Origin: Symbiodinium natans
Lineage: Eukaryota; Sar; Dinophyceae; Suessiales; Symbiodiniaceae
Direction of reading: 5' to 3'
Assembly (NCBI GenBank): GCA_905221605.1
Contig: CAJNDS010000609.1
Span: forward strand, 15,001-79,000
Length of the DNA stretch: 64,000 bases
Shown piece after piece: positions 32,794 to 43,278 of this stretch. Below the pieces are notes generated by a model, which had not been told where the DNA came from, made no database searches, and was given only the letters and a program-made list of their open reading frames with translations. Position numbers and translations under genes: made by a program. The first letter of the stretch is position 1. Each line of letters starts with the position of its first letter.

Positions 32794-33135
32794 AGGCTGG
32801 ATGGTTTGTACAGACTCGGGCTCAGTTGGACATGATGCTCACACAGCTCGCACGCGTGCAAAGTCTTGAGTCTCTGCAGGGGAGGAGCATCTTACTGGGC
32901 TTGAAGAGAGCGTCTGTTGCATAGGCTTGCAGCGTCAACAGGTAGAGCAGACAAGCGCGAGACATGCAGGGCTTGCTGGGTAGAAAGTACCACACTCCTT
33001 CCATGCCAGCCTCTCGTCGCGTCTGCTGACACTGACGAGCCAGCAGAGGCCGGTGAAGGTGAAGGTACACAATGTCACAATGTGCCAGCTTCTCGACTTT
33101 CTGCATGTTTCCATGCTTCACACGCTTCCGTGCAG

Positions 33136-33195
33136 GCTCGCCAAGACTTTTGCGGAAAGATCTTTGTCGAGTTGTGGTCAGAGGACGGTCTCTGA
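33136..33195 (+). CDS. Candidate short exon
   Basis: After GTGCAG|G the frame reads ARQDFCGKIFVELWSEDG before TGA. The border is AG|G. Probably part of the same gene as the next exons. Confidence 0.35.
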   Translation, partial: ARQDFCGKIFVELWSEDGL

Positions 33196-33264
33196 CAGCC
33201 GCTGTTAGCCGCCCATGTTGGCCCAACCAGACTCCACACGAGATGACGCGCTTGCAGCAAGCGC

Positions 33265-33537
33265 TTGCTTGCTGGCACTGCTGCTGCCTCTGAGAATGCC
33301 GTGCAGCAGGATCCTGATGGCTTTCCGATGCCGGACGGTTGCTACTACAGCGAGGACATGCAAAAATTCAGACTTGCTTACAACTGGCGCTTGTGCATAC
33401 AACCACGTTGTTTCACTGGACGTAAGGGAGTGATGGCATGTGCCATGCAGGATAACACGGATCCAAGCATGATTGTGAAGCAGTCTGAACCTTACAGTGC
33501 CTTACAGTCATCCCCCATTTCTTGTAGGCAGTGCTAA
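33265..33537 (+). CDS. Candidate exon, Cys/Tyr-rich
   Basis: The frame contains DPDGFPMPDGCYYSEDMQKF and RLAYNWRLCIQPRCFTG. The arrangement (Leu-Cys-x3-Arg-Cys after an aromatic strand) resembles the other Cys motifs in the window. Reliable part about 33280-33430. Confidence 0.4.
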   Translation: MLAGTAAASENAVQQDPDGFPMPDGCYYSEDMQKFRLAYNWRLCIQPRCFTGRKGVMACAMQDNTDPSMIVKQSEPYSALQSSPISCRQC

Positions 33538-33632
33538 ACTTGCCGAGGCTGCACATTCTTTTCAGCGAGCGCAACCATTTGAAGAAAAACACCAGGCGCT
33601 TGAGCATATCCTGCTCATTCGACATCAGACTA

Positions 33633-33663
33633 GTACCTAGTACACCTGAGCTGTACTAGGTAC
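33633..33663. other. Perfect 12-bp inverted repeat
   Basis: GTACCTAGTACA and TGTACTAGGTAC flank a 7-nt loop (CCTGAGC). This is an unusually perfect palindrome for unique DNA here. It lies in a presumed intron or spacer. Confidence 0.85.
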
Positions 33664-33758
33664 ATGGCTATCACCAACATGAACATCCTCGGGGAGCTTC
33701 CGCTGTCAGTTGGGGGAGCTCGGTACTCGCCCTCGATTCAAGACCTCGCGCGCAGGAG

Positions 33759-33965
33759 TTGAAGTTTGATTTTCCACCCAGTGGTGCCGTTTGGGTCTGG
33801 TCCATGGATGATGCCGGGATCTTGGATATGAGGTTGAAGCCACCAAAGAGCGAAGGAGCTGGCAGCAGAATGTTAGACTTTGTCGGCTCTGCCGGCTCTG
33901 TTCGAGTGGAGCCATGCCATCGGGGGAGTTCATGTCAGACCTTCACATGCTACCCAGTTTGGTAG
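33759..33965 (+). CDS. Candidate exon
   Basis: The open frame reads FDFPPSGAVWVWSMDDAGIL and LDFVGSAGSVRVEPCHRG. It has a strongly coding composition with alternating hydrophobics. No family recognised. Confidence 0.45.
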   Translation: MKFDFPPSGAVWVWSMDDAGILDMRLKPPKSEGAGSRMLDFVGSAGSVRVEPCHRGSSCQTFTCYPVW

Positions 33966-35027
33966 TAGGGCCTGCTAAGAAGTAGGAAGCAGAAGTCACT
34001 GCAAACAGGCACAACCAGCAATTGAACCTGTAAAACCCCTTGGAGTCTCGGACGAGCGTGGCCAAGGGAAGCAAACAGGTCTCGACACGTGTGTTCAGCC
34101 CTGAAGTCGAAGTGTAAAGTTGCGAGGAACAAGCAACATGCGTAGCCTGGCTATGAACGGCTGAAACTCGGAAGACATCGCCGAAGTTCCATCCCACGGG
34201 TTTATTTGCTCAAGAGTCGGCAGCTTTCTCAGCAAGAACCTGTCCAAACCCAGCTGGACAATCTCGGCCACAAAGGACTTCAAACGAGGGAGAGCATCCC
34301 AGAACCAGGCAAGAATTCAAAAGAAGTATAAGTGTAGTCCAAGCGGATCCAGGGGGCCCAGTGGATTTTCGGAATCATGGATGAGCAGACCAGCGACATG
34401 CCAAGGCATTCAACAACCCGTTTGGTGTGATCGAGAAGGGTGCCGCCTTGCTTGCTCGTTTGGGTTTTGCTATCGCACATGCAGCATCTGAAGCCGCAAT
34501 AGAAGGGAAGATGGGGAGCTATTTTCTTAGCCAGGCTTATCCGTCTCCAGAGACCCGAGTTCCGCCCAGAGACACGCTGGGAGCCCGCAGCTGAGAAGCG
34601 AAGGATACCGGACATAAAAAGGCACCTCAAACAGGCTTGGCCAGAGTTACCCTCTGTCTCAGGTACCGCAATTCAGCCAAGTGGGTGATCCTCGTGATGG
34701 CCTTAGGTTCGGGATATCATCGGTTGAAACCGTGCATCATGGAATGCGCGCAAGTATGCGCAAGTGCAGCATCATCAGCAGCTTTTTCGCAATGCTACTT
34801 CGTGACGGGCTCCACGCCCCATAATTTTGAGGCTTTCATGATGAGGGTACGCCTGCAACGGGATTCCGACTGCTTGGAACAAACGGAGCGCTAATTGAGG
34901 AGCGCGTGATATAACTGCAGCAATCGCACAGTGAGAAGCTTCGGAGCCTATTGCATCCCGCTTGCATCTCGTTTACTGTGTGCTGGTTTGCACGATTGTG
35001 GACTCCATGACACGTGCCGCAATGCAG

Positions 35028-35201
35028 GAGATGTTGACCTTCTGCATACCCCATGATGAGCAGTGGACCAAGCAATGGCTTGCCAGCATGTCAGGAATGC
35101 TCCAGAATCTCTTTGACCATCGAGCTGCAAGGAAGAATCCCAGCGTGTCACCCACCATAGACAACCAGTGCAAAGTCTGCTTCAGCGAAGAGGACATCTG
35201 A
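35028..35201 (+). CDS. Probable terminal exon of an unidentified gene
   Basis: After ATGCAG|G the frame reads EMLTFCIPHDEQWTKQWLAS, continues through a helical, charged segment and ends KVCFSEEDI with TGA. The hydrophilic tail and the stop after an acidic end fit a C-terminus. The preceding exons may be those at 32.6-34 kb. Confidence 0.45.
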   Translation, partial: EMLTFCIPHDEQWTKQWLASMSGMLQNLFDHRAARKNPSVSPTIDNQCKVCFSEEDI

Positions 35202-35434
35202 CTGGAAGAAGCGCAGTGTAGTGCATGGCAAGATTTGTGTATGCATTGTTAAGTCGCAATTCCAAGTGTACTTTGGCACTGTGAGTAATTGCAGGAGTGC
35301 GGAAATGGTGGTAACGGCGTGCCGCCCGATCCATCACTGAGCCCGTGCCTTTTGTTGCCGTGCTTCCCAAAGGTCCGTGTGATGTGTCGGTACTTGCAAC
35401 TTCGAGGCTTCTGCAGATCTCCGATTGACTTGAA

Positions 35435-35671
35435 GTGCCCGCAAGCGAATGGCAACTTGCTGAATGCCTGGGCCCAGGGACGTTTTTCAGTAGCGACATT
35501 TCGGGTCGCAACATCACCAGTAAGAGCTGGGCTTGCATGTTTTCATTGACCGTCCAACGCCCGAAAGCCAACCCCAAAGTGCGAAGGCTTGAAATCTGCG
35601 AAAGCCTACACTCGGATGCAAACGTGTTGCAACTAGGCTTCATGCTTGCCGCAGACGCTGCAATCGTATAG
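35435..35671 (+). CDS. Candidate exon
   Basis: 78 open codons with PASEWQLAECLGPGTFFSSD and SWACMFSLTVQRPKANPKVR, ending TAG. The Trp-x-Cys-x-Phe-x-Leu-x-Val strand resembles the modules further downstream. Confidence 0.4.
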   Translation: MPASEWQLAECLGPGTFFSSDISGRNITSKSWACMFSLTVQRPKANPKVRRLEICESLHSDANVLQLGFMLAADAAIV

Positions 35672-35921
35672 GCCCTCAAAACCAAAGCAGATCTTGTTAT
35701 GTCGAAACCCGACTGAGGATTCTGTCCACACAACATACCAAACCTAAGCCAGCGCAACACAAATCACTTCAAGGCGCAACACAAATCACTTCAAGCATGG
35801 GGATCGTCAAAAACCAAGACCCCCTTGAAGTAATTGGACCCCTCGCTAGTTTGGATGCATCTCTGCTCGCTCCCTCCCACCACCACCTCGGGCGAGCATC
35901 CATGAAACCTGAACATGGAGC

Positions 35922-36155
35922 TTGCACAGTTTGCGATTTCGGGAAGCTCTCGGTCGCCGCTTGTGCTTGTTGCCGGTGCCAGCTTTTGGTACCTCACCGG
36001 TTGCTCTCCCATGCATGTTTGCTGGTGACCAAAGACAAGTCTTCGAACAGGCGCTGCTGATGAGAGACGAGTCTGTGCACGTTGGGGGGGAGGGTCGAAT
36101 GCAGCCGCCCTTTGCTGTAAAGACCATTGTGCCCCTTTTCGAGACCGTTCACTGA
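35922..36155 (+). CDS. Candidate exon
   Basis: The frame includes ALPCMFAGDQRQVFEQALLM and GRMQPPFAVKTIVPLFETVH before TGA. A competing minus-strand frame covers the same interval. No family recognised. Confidence 0.3.
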   Translation: MHSLRFREALGRRLCLLPVPAFGTSPVALPCMFAGDQRQVFEQALLMRDESVHVGGEGRMQPPFAVKTIVPLFETVH

Positions 36156-36450
36156 AATCCACTATACGCCACGTTCGTCAAGGGGGTAAAGACTGGGTCA
36201 GTCCCGGCCATCGGGTGGTGGTACCTGTTTCTGTTCTTCCTTTTTGAAAAGAACACAGTTTCACTTCTTTGCAATACACAGGTGCGGGCATTTGCCTTCG
36301 AACTGAAGGCAAGACTTGGCTATCCGATCAAGCCGTGCCTGTGCTGAATTATTTAGGTTGCAGTTGGCTTCTCTCACATGATCAGTCATGAGCCAGCCCA
36401 TTTCAATGAGGAACGAGCTTCATCAAGCCCCTGGAGTGTTAAGAGAGGGA

Positions 36451-36636
36451 CCCTAAACCCTAAACCCTAAACCCTAAACCCTAAACCCTAAACCCTAAAC
36501 CCTAAACCCTAAACCCTAAACCCTAAACCCTAAACCCTAAACCCTAAACCCTAAACCCTAAACCCTAAACCCCACACCCTAAACCCTAAACCCTAAGCCC
36601 TAAGCCCTAAACCCTAAACCCTAAACCCTAAACCCT
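36451..36636 (-). repeat. Interstitial telomere array, CCCTAAA on +
   Basis: About 26 units, almost all perfect CCCTAAA, with a few CCCCACA and CCCTAAG variants. Confidence 0.97.
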
Positions 36637-36717
36637 GAATGCCAGGCAGTCCATACTCCGCCTCTGGCTGCATCCGCTGACTCAGTGGAACATCGGTCCA
36701 TCCTGCCAGGCCTAGCA

Positions 36718-36786
36718 CCCTAAACCCTAAACCCTAAACCCCAAACCCCAAACGCTAAACCCTAACCCTAAACCCTAAACCCTAAA
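36718..36786 (-). repeat. Interstitial telomere array, second block
   Basis: About ten CCCTAAA units including decayed CCCCAAA. Separated from the previous block by about 80 bp of unique sequence, as if an array had been split by an insertion or repair. Confidence 0.93.
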
Positions 36787-37103
36787 CATCCCTCAACCCT
36801 GATGGAGTGACTGAGCACATGCGGTAGAGGTGTTGAGGCCTTGAGTGCCGGTTTTCGTGTGCTGATGACCTCGATAGAAACGAAATCTCTGGCCTGTGCT
36901 CCACTGAACATGGCAAGGTGGGCTTCTTTGCCAACGCATGCACACCTCCAGCTGTTGGGGGAACTTGTCCGGCGCTCGACTCATCAGAAAGAATTAAGGG
37001 GCAGTCTGCTTCCGTATAAGGTTCCAGCCCTATCTGCCAGCCGGAGTCTGTGGTCGGTGGCCAGCATCCAAGATAGATGCAGCGGCACTCCAATCAAATG
37101 AAC

Positions 37104-37170
37104 ATTATATTATATTATATTAAAGTATATTATATTATATTTTAGTTTTATTATATTAGATTATATTATA
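37104..37170. repeat. AT-rich TATAT microsatellite
   Basis: (ATATT)n-like tract of about 65 bp with few other bases. Confidence 0.85.
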
Positions 37171-37470
37171 AATAAAAACGTTCTTGCTGAGAACCAGAGA
37201 ACCGACAAGGAACGGTGGTAGGCATTGCCTCCTGGCCGGTCAACACGTTGAAGCCTTTGCCTCGGTGTACATAGCGTCCGGAGCGCTGTAAAGCAATCTG
37301 AAGCGTGTGTGCATCCTGCACACACATGTCCTTGGCTGGCCCTCGATTCAGAAGCTTGTTCGGTGGATTCAGATATATCTGCTCATTGCTCATGAATCTG
37401 ACAGGCCATGAACCACCCCTGATGCACTTCAGGAAGTCCCATGTAAGAACCCCACTAGGAGACTGGCCTT

Positions 37471-37830
37471 GTGAAGGGAGTGGGTGGAGCCTGGGAGTGT
37501 CCAAAGCCATTGCTGATCTTGACAAGGATCGTTCTGCCAAACATCATGGCTGACGTCACGAACTTGGTCCCGATGGCTATGGAGGCCCCAGTTTTGCCCC
37601 GGGGTCTCCTTTTTAGAAGGCCATCCAATCATTCTCTGCGCCAGATTGGAAACTTGCCGTTGCCCGCGGGCGGCTTCTTCCCATCAGTGGTCACCGCTGA
37701 GCTGCAGCCCTACCCTTCGGAGACGGTTCCGTGTGTGCTCAGGAGAGCTCAGCTTCGGCAGGGCTCATCAGAGAGCGCCAGAAGCACAGTCATGCATCAT
37801 GTCAATGCTGCCAAGGATCACGAAAGATGA
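37471..37830 (+). CDS. Candidate exon
   Basis: The open frame to TGA 37828 includes MADVTNLVPMAMEAPVLPRG and GGFFPSVVTAELQPYPSETV. Frame quality is best from about 37543. It begins the long + strand exon series of the right half of the window. Confidence 0.4.
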   Translation: MKGVGGAWECPKPLLILTRIVLPNIMADVTNLVPMAMEAPVLPRGLLFRRPSNHSLRQIGNLPLPAGGFFPSVVTAELQPYPSETVPCVLRRAQLRQGSSESARSTVMHHVNAAKDHER

Positions 37831-37997
37831 CGGGTTTGCCCCTGACTATTGGGACATCCCAAAGGCACAAGCGCTGCATGTCGCTGATGTCGCTCATGGT
37901 AAAGCTGCGCAGCGCTGATGCTTCAGAGACCTGCTCTGGCAGGCCCTTGCAGTCGCAACGGTTCAGGGTGGAGGCTTTCGCCCAAGCAGATGCGCAT

Positions 37998-38133
37998 GAG
38001 AAACATCTTCATCTGTGACGCTGCGTACCAAGGTGCACGCCTCTACAAGAAGCCGGAAATTCTGGCAGCAGCGCTTGTGTCAAAGGTCGGTGTCTCGCTT
38101 GTTTCGAAAAGATCTTGGTGGGCATTTGGTTGA
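37998..38133 (+). CDS. Candidate exon
   Basis: The frame reads MRNIFICDAAYQGARLYKKP and ILAAALVSKVGVSLVSK. Plausibly coding. Borders not determined. Confidence 0.35.
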
Positions 38134-38279
38134 ACAGACGACGGGCCTAATGGGTGTGCCTCTGGGCTAAGGTTGGTGATGGGAACCAGGCACCTTTCAA
38201 GGGCGACACTGGCAACAGGAGTTGACCGCTGCTACCTGTCCACTGCGTGCTGTCTGCTACAGTGCTACAGCCTTTGCAG

Positions 38280-38380
38280 GATTTATGCACGCATAGCTTT
38301 CGGAACGACCTTTCATGGCTTTGGCAATTTGGTGACAGGCCTAGCTGTCGCCAAAGTGGCTGTAGTCGAGGTTGTGTGAG
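38280..38380 (+). CDS. Candidate exon
   Basis: After TTTGCAG|G the frame reads IYARIAFGTTFHGFGNLVTG and LAVAKVAVVE, then TGA. AG|G border. A weaker frame (MAKVEIQFKLPVGPAHTLSK) follows at 38416-38490. Confidence 0.35.
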
Positions 38381-39082
38381 AAGCTTGGGTAGGGCCGGGT
38401 AGGGGCTATGACGGCATGGCCAAGGTCGAGATCCAGTTCAAGCTTCCAGTGGGTCCTGCTCATACACTCTCCAAGCAGGGTTGGGCGATGTATTGAAAGA
38501 AGCTTTCGATTTTTTCAGGTTATGCGTGCGCAATGAGCCAGCAGGGTGGCACCGCCCTGCGCCCGGATCAGTCTCACTACCTCAGAGACATAGCCGTCGC
38601 TTTCCAAAGCAGTGAAGAGCTGAGGTACCCGATTTGCAGCTTCTGGCAAGCAAGTTCCCATCCACAAAAGGTCGGTTGGCCCGGCTCTCAAGGGATTCTT
38701 CATTCACAGTTGGTGCCCGATGACAAACATATGCACGTTTAGCTGCCTTAGATCGCATCATTGCAGGGTGGCAAACTCACCGAAGTTCGATACCGCAACA
38801 TCCCAGTTGAGAGCTTACGTGGCAGGCTGTAGCATGCATGCAATATGTCCACAGGCGGAACTGTCAGCAAATGCCCGGCTGCTTAGGCGACTCCCAATGT
38901 TATGTGTCAGCTCACTCTGCTGCAGGTCCGACTTCACTCTCACTTCGTGCTTTTGTGCCACAACTTGATGGTTCCTTGCCGCTGCCAGGACATGATCGTC
39001 TATGCCAGAAGCGTTTCTACCTTACATCACTGCTGACATAGAGTCATAGAGTACGGATGTGGAATTTTGGGACTTGTGAGAC

Positions 39083-39307
39083 TTGCGCATGGCTAGGGAA
39101 CAGAGTGCCGAGGTTTACTTCGTGGAGCTGGTTGTAGACAATCCATCTGCAGCTCTCAAGAGGGATGCGACTTGGCTTGGCCTAGTCAGCGAAACTTTCC
39201 GCGTGACAGCACCGCACGACACATACGAGGCAAGACAGACGACCCTTGACAGGATGAAACATCGCAAGGCATTGCCGAAAATGCAAGGTTCGTCAATAGC
39301 CCCTTGA
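39083..39307 (+). CDS. Candidate exon with Val-Asn-Pro and Ala-Pro modules
   Basis: The frame reads VYFVELVVDNPSAALKRDAT and later SETFRVTAPHDTYEARQTTL, ending TGA. The first part matches a recurring hydrophobic-x-Val-x-Asn-Pro strand (compare 62405), and the second the recurring hydrophobic-x-Val-x-Ala-Pro module (compare 41990, 62060). The recurrence is the main evidence. Confidence 0.5.
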   Translation: MRMAREQSAEVYFVELVVDNPSAALKRDATWLGLVSETFRVTAPHDTYEARQTTLDRMKHRKALPKMQGSSIAP

Positions 39308-39395
39308 CCCCTATCGCTCCGATGTTGGTGGATGTACTCCCTTGACCAAGGGAGCAACAACAACTAAGAGACACTCTCGAAAGAAGCACAGCTGG

Positions 39396-39540
39396 CCGAA
39401 GAACTCTGCGCAAGCAGCAGCTCAGGACCCGACCAACATGTGGTCCGTGGGAGTTGTCCACAATGGCTTCAATCCAGCTGAAACCATCCAGGACGCAAGT
39501 TGTGTAAGATTGCAGCAGTTCCACTGGAGCCTCCGGGTGC
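39396..39540 (+). CDS. Candidate exon
   Basis: The open frame contains QDPTNMWSVGVVHNGFNPAE, an Asn-x-Trp strand module similar to LNEW at 41310 and PNYFYV at 62440. Confidence 0.4.
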
Positions 39541-40499
39541 TTGGTTGCGATATGGGGGTTTGCGATAGAAGGGGACCTCAAATACTAGGATACCCCTAAT
39601 ATCGTGAACCCCCATACGTCGCGATCCTCGAAATTTCCTCAAAAGTTGCTAGCCGTGTCAGCAGGACAAACTTTTGTCGACCCAGCAGCTGTCGTTCTGT
39701 CCTGCTCCACGAAGTACGTTGCTCTGCTTGCAGCTTCCTCGGAATGTGGAGGGTGACCACTCGATGTCGTGATGTGCAAGAAGCTGGGTGCATTGTAAGG
39801 GAAGATCTGGGGATGGACTATGCCGGCTCGATCTCGGTACTTGGAAAGCTGACAGACTTCTTCATCGCGCCATGCCCTTGGTTCGGCCCCGTTTGGGTTC
39901 CACACAGCTTTGTGCGATGACGCTTGGCAAGGCCATCCCAGTACGGTGTGGGACAGCTGAATACTCTGTCCGTTTTCTTCATGACGGAACAAGAGGCAGG
40001 GTGAGCAGTGGAACGGGGTGCACCCAGACACCCGAGCAACGGTGTATGGTAGGTAGGCTCATTGACCAGCGTGGAGACAGAGATCTGGGTGACCCAGCTT
40101 GCAATATGGACAGTTCTGTGCCAGGCTTCACCACATTTAACAGATGCTGAGTCTTGTGTTCCGATTTCGACTTGCTTGGTTTCGAGCCTTGTGTCAGTTT
40201 GTCAGTGGGAAGAATGGGGGGAATGTTGGAACATCAGCCCGCTTTGTTGAGGTTGATGCGCCATCTGGTTTTGATTTCGGTCAGCACCAGAGCTGCAGTT
40301 GAGGAAAAGCAGGCAGAAGCTGGTAAAGCACTTCCAAGCCCATGCGCTGCTATAATCTGCTACACACATGCCTCGCATCATGCTGCCTCTGAATCCCTGC
40401 ATCCTGGCCAGAAAAGGCTCGGGTAGGCTTCAAGGACGAAGTTGCAGGGAACATCAGCTCTCAGGTATTGCTCAGTCTCCACGCTTGATCCCATCTACT

Positions 40500-40667
40500 A
40501 CATTCCTGAAGGTCGTGGCACTGTCCCAAACTCAGTCAAACTCGGTTGCTTGCCTCCATCTTATCGTTGAATCCCCTGACCAGTCGCCACTTCCAACCGG
40601 ACAGCTCATTCCCTGTGTGGGAGCGCCAACTTCGTTGGGGCCCCAATGCATTACAATTTTGAGCAAG
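40500..40667 (+). CDS. Candidate exon upstream of the telomeric intron
   Basis: Reads ...LIVESPDQSPLPTGQLIPCV and GAPTSLGPQCITILSK, ending at a consensus donor AAG|GTGAGT. The frame continues open in phase 0 after the acceptor at 41032. Left limit uncertain. Confidence 0.4.
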
Positions 40668-41032
40668 GTGAGTCCCAAACCCTAAACCCTAAACCCTAAA
40701 CCCTAAACCCTAAACCCTAAACCCTAAACCCTAAACCCTAAACCCTAAACCCTAAACCCTAAACCCTAAACCCTAAAAACCCTAAACCCTAAACCCTAAA
40801 CCCTAAACCCTAAACCCTAAACCCTAAACCCTAAACCCTAAACCCAAAAAACCCTAAACCCTAAACCCTAACCCTAAACCCTAAACCCTAACCCTAAACC
40901 CTAAACCCTAAACCCTAAACCCTAAACCCTAAACCCTAAACCCTAAACCCTAAACCCTAAACCCTAAACCCTAAACCCTAAACCAAACCCTAAACCCTAA
41001 ACCCTAAACCCTAAACCCTAAACCCCAAACAG
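40668..41032 (+). repeat. Telomere-repeat array occupying a whole predicted intron
   Basis: Begins GTGAGTCCC, then about 50 CCCTAAA units with occasional CCCTAAAAA, CCCTAA and CCCAAAAAA variants. It ends CCCCAAACAG|GGATTC. Donor and acceptor consensus directly flank the array, leaving almost no other intron sequence. The array is certain. The intron interpretation is inferred from the borders and the open flanking frames. Confidence 0.85.
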
Positions 41033-41095
41033 GGATTCGGAGCTGACCTACAACCGCGCCAAGATCTCGACCACCGGCCGGCTGTTGAGGTGAAG
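41033..41095 (+). CDS. Candidate exon downstream of the telomeric intron
   Basis: In the phase that joins the upstream exon, it reads GFGADLQPRQDLDHRPAVEV. Of the three possible phase pairs across the array, this is the one open on both sides. Confidence 0.35.
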
Positions 41096-41193
41096 CATGT
41101 TGCTGTTACATGGGGGCTTCCGAAGTTATGGGGACCCTTTTTTGGGTCCTTGTTATAAGTTACAAGGGAATCCTACTATTTGGGGTCTATATT

Positions 41194-41343
41194 TGGGGTC
41201 CCTTATACGGAAACCCGCACCTGGCAATGTATGGCAAAGGCATGTTCACCCCTGCGAGGGCGACCTTCTATGGTTTTGGCGTCCAAGTCAAAAATGCTGA
41301 CATCTACGTCCGAACTCAGCTCAACGAGTGGTCCGCGACTTAA
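41194..41343 (+). CDS. Candidate exon, Asn-Glu-Trp module
   Basis: The frame reads MFTPARATFYGFGVQVKNAD and IYVRTQLNEWSAT, ending TAA. Phe-Gly-Val-x-Val-x-Asn and Asn-x-Trp are the recurring strand module. Confidence 0.5.
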   Translation, partial: WGPLYGNPHLAMYGKGMFTPARATFYGFGVQVKNADIYVRTQLNEWSAT

Positions 41344-41689
41344 GTGTCAAGAGAACAAGCCTCAGCGACACAGGCACTGAGCAAGTTAGTGCCCAGGCGT
41401 CTCTGGACCTACGTGAAGGCCACCGGCTATGGAGTTGATGGTACCTATGAGACAGCTCGGGTCAACGAGCGTGTGCTACTCTCAGTGGTGCTTCTTCCTT
41501 CTTCCTGTAATTCGAGAGATCACAACAGCCATTGAGACTCGCTCGAGGTGCCAGCGGGACCAGACACCAGCTGGGGCATGTACCTCCAGAGCATGCCGCT
41601 TGAGCTGCGAGCTTAGGCAATGAGACCTCGGCTCAGTGAACACTGCAAGCAAGGGTCGATTACACACCCTAACTCGCCCCCAGGAACTT

Positions 41690-41762
41690 TCAAGTGGCCT
41701 TCTCCACATCGCGACCCACGGTGTCAGGGGAGCTGGACTTGGATAACACTCGTGGCATGGAG
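41690..41762 (+). CDS. Candidate exon
   Basis: After CCCCCAG|GAAC the frame reads NFQVAFSTSRPTVSGELDLD. A second coding-like piece, ITVLPIIVTFPTTRAVKL, lies at 41815-41872 in another frame. Good AG|G border, small size. Confidence 0.35.
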
Positions 41763-41971
41763 GGATAGCACAACATTGCGGAAGACGTCATGTAGCTGGA
41801 AGGTTCCTCCCGCTGACATCACCGTCCTTCCCATCATCGTTACGTTTCCCACGACCCGGGCCGTGAAGCTGAGATGGGGAACGAAGCAAGAGGGAGACCT
41901 CGACAGAATATGGGAGATTGATGGAGATTGCAAACAGAAAGCAACATAGTATGATCATAAGCATGACATAG

Positions 41972-42505
41972 TGTGTCCTATGCATCCCCGAGGCCATCCG
42001 AGTCACGGCACCTGCGGGCTACGAGTGGGACTTTGAGCAGGTGGACTTCCGGCCAGGGCCCTGTTGCATGCCGTGCATGGCGTGCTGTTACAGGGGTTAT
42101 GTCGTATTATGTCCTGTCAGGTACCAAGCCCCAGGTGTGGGAGTGAATCCGCTCAATGTGGTGGATGGTGCAGAGGCTTCCTGTTGTCGAATGGAGGTTG
42201 TTGGAGTTTCTTGGAGTGTGTCGACCATTGATCCATTCATTGTTCCCAGGCTGACATTCCAATCAGCGGTAAGCCCGCACGTCCCAACTCAGAGCCGAAG
42301 AACGTGCGCGCCTGACCAAACAGCCAGTACGCGCGTGGAGTGTGGCGAGCCGTTGTGCTTGAAGCCACGCCTGCGACTAAACTCATTCGCAGGTCCTAAC
42401 GATGGCCAATCTGTCCTGGTTCAAGACGGTCGTATTTGCACGCTGGCAAATAACCAATATGACGTGCCAGGACTATATGCAGTTGGCGTGGACGCCCCGA
42501 GCTGA
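41972..42505 (+). CDS. Candidate exon(s) with the Ala-Pro-Gly-Tyr module
   Basis: Open for 177 codons. It starts LCIPEAIRVTAPAGYEWDFE, the clearest copy of the recurring module, and is Cys-rich (PGPCCMPCMACC) directly after. The 3' part reads LANNQYDVPGLYAVGV. Internal introns are likely (CAG|GT near 42118 and 42392), so the joined frame should not be taken as one exon. Confidence 0.5.
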   Translation, partial: CVLCIPEAIRVTAPAGYEWDFEQVDFRPGPCCMPCMACCYRGYVVLCPVRYQAPGVGVNPLNVVDGAEASCCRMEVVGVSWSVSTIDPFIVPRLTFQSAVSPHVPTQSRRTCAPDQTASTRVECGEPLCLKPRLRLNSFAGPNDGQSVLVQDGRICTLANNQYDVPGLYAVGVDAPS

Positions 42506-42672
42506 AGCCAAATTCAGCTCTTGCAGCGCATCGCCGAAGGGCAGGCCATTGTCAGACAGCATATAAGAGCCGCATCTGCAGGCCTGGCGTGAAGTATGGC
42601 TTCGCCTGCAAGATCCGGATTCCTATGGCCGGGCAGCAAAACGAATTCCTGCGACGGCTACGAGTGCAATGA

Positions 42673-42813
42673 GTGCAGAAATGCGGGTGGTTTGAAGAGG
42701 TTCCTCCGACTGGCTCAGCCAACCAGTTCACCATTGAGTTTGGATATAACGAGGCTCGTGCCCTTCTTGCACTCATAGCCTTTCACAACGTCTTCTTGCT
42801 ACTTGTTGAATGA
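42673..42813 (+). CDS. Candidate exon
   Basis: After GTGCAG the frame reads WFEEVPPTGSANQFTIEFGY then NEARALLALIAFHNVFLLL, with TGA at 42811. Ala-Asn-x-Phe-x-Ile is a strand motif found again near 47560. A hydrophobic end could be a membrane segment or intron read-in. Confidence 0.5.
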   Translation: MQKCGWFEEVPPTGSANQFTIEFGYNEARALLALIAFHNVFLLLVE

Positions 42814-42926
42814 TGTGTGAACTTCCTGCAGGACCTCCTTGCAAACCGCTTGGAGGCAGGCACAGCTGACGCGCCCGTCGTCCAGCGTCTCATCAATGGC
42901 GCCGGTGTCCTACAGCTTGTGTAAAG

Positions 42927-42951
42927 GTGTGTGTGTGTGTGTGTGTGTGTG
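42927..42951. repeat. (TG)n microsatellite
   Basis: Twelve GT units. Confidence 0.9.
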
Positions 42952-43278
42952 CCCGTGCGGTTGCCGGTCGCGCATTTCTATGAGCAACACATGCTGAGTG
43001 CATCGTCCTGGTTCCCGACGACGCACGACATGACATCAGCGACGATCAGTGACGTGCAGCCTGAGGAAATCACCTACACAACAAGCATTATGGATTTGAC
43101 GGTCGACATCACCTTTGCTTTGGAAACCATCACGTATCATGCTCAGCTTTCCTTTCAGAGAGACGAAGCTGCTTTTTATCGTTGGAAGCCACAGCACATC
43201 CGAACAGCGGAAAAGGACCATCCCGGAAGGCGGAGGGCTTGTGATCATCGGGTCGAGCCTTCGGTCCATGATGCATGA
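42952..43278 (+). CDS. Candidate exon
   Basis: The open frame includes TSATISDVQPEEITYTTSIM and DLTVDITFALETITYHAQ, alternating hydrophobic strands. Ends TGA 43276. The part before 43000 is doubtful. Confidence 0.4.
   Translation, partial: PVRLPVAHFYEQHMLSASSWFPTTHDMTSATISDVQPEEITYTTSIMDLTVDITFALETITYHAQLSFQRDEAAFYRWKPQHIRTAEKDHPGRRRACDHRVEPSVHDA

Noticed and set aside
39640-39800. Possible Copia-type RNase H remnant (TKYVALLAASSE)
   Set aside because: A single short resemblance, interrupted by a stop and without neighbouring RT or integrase motifs.
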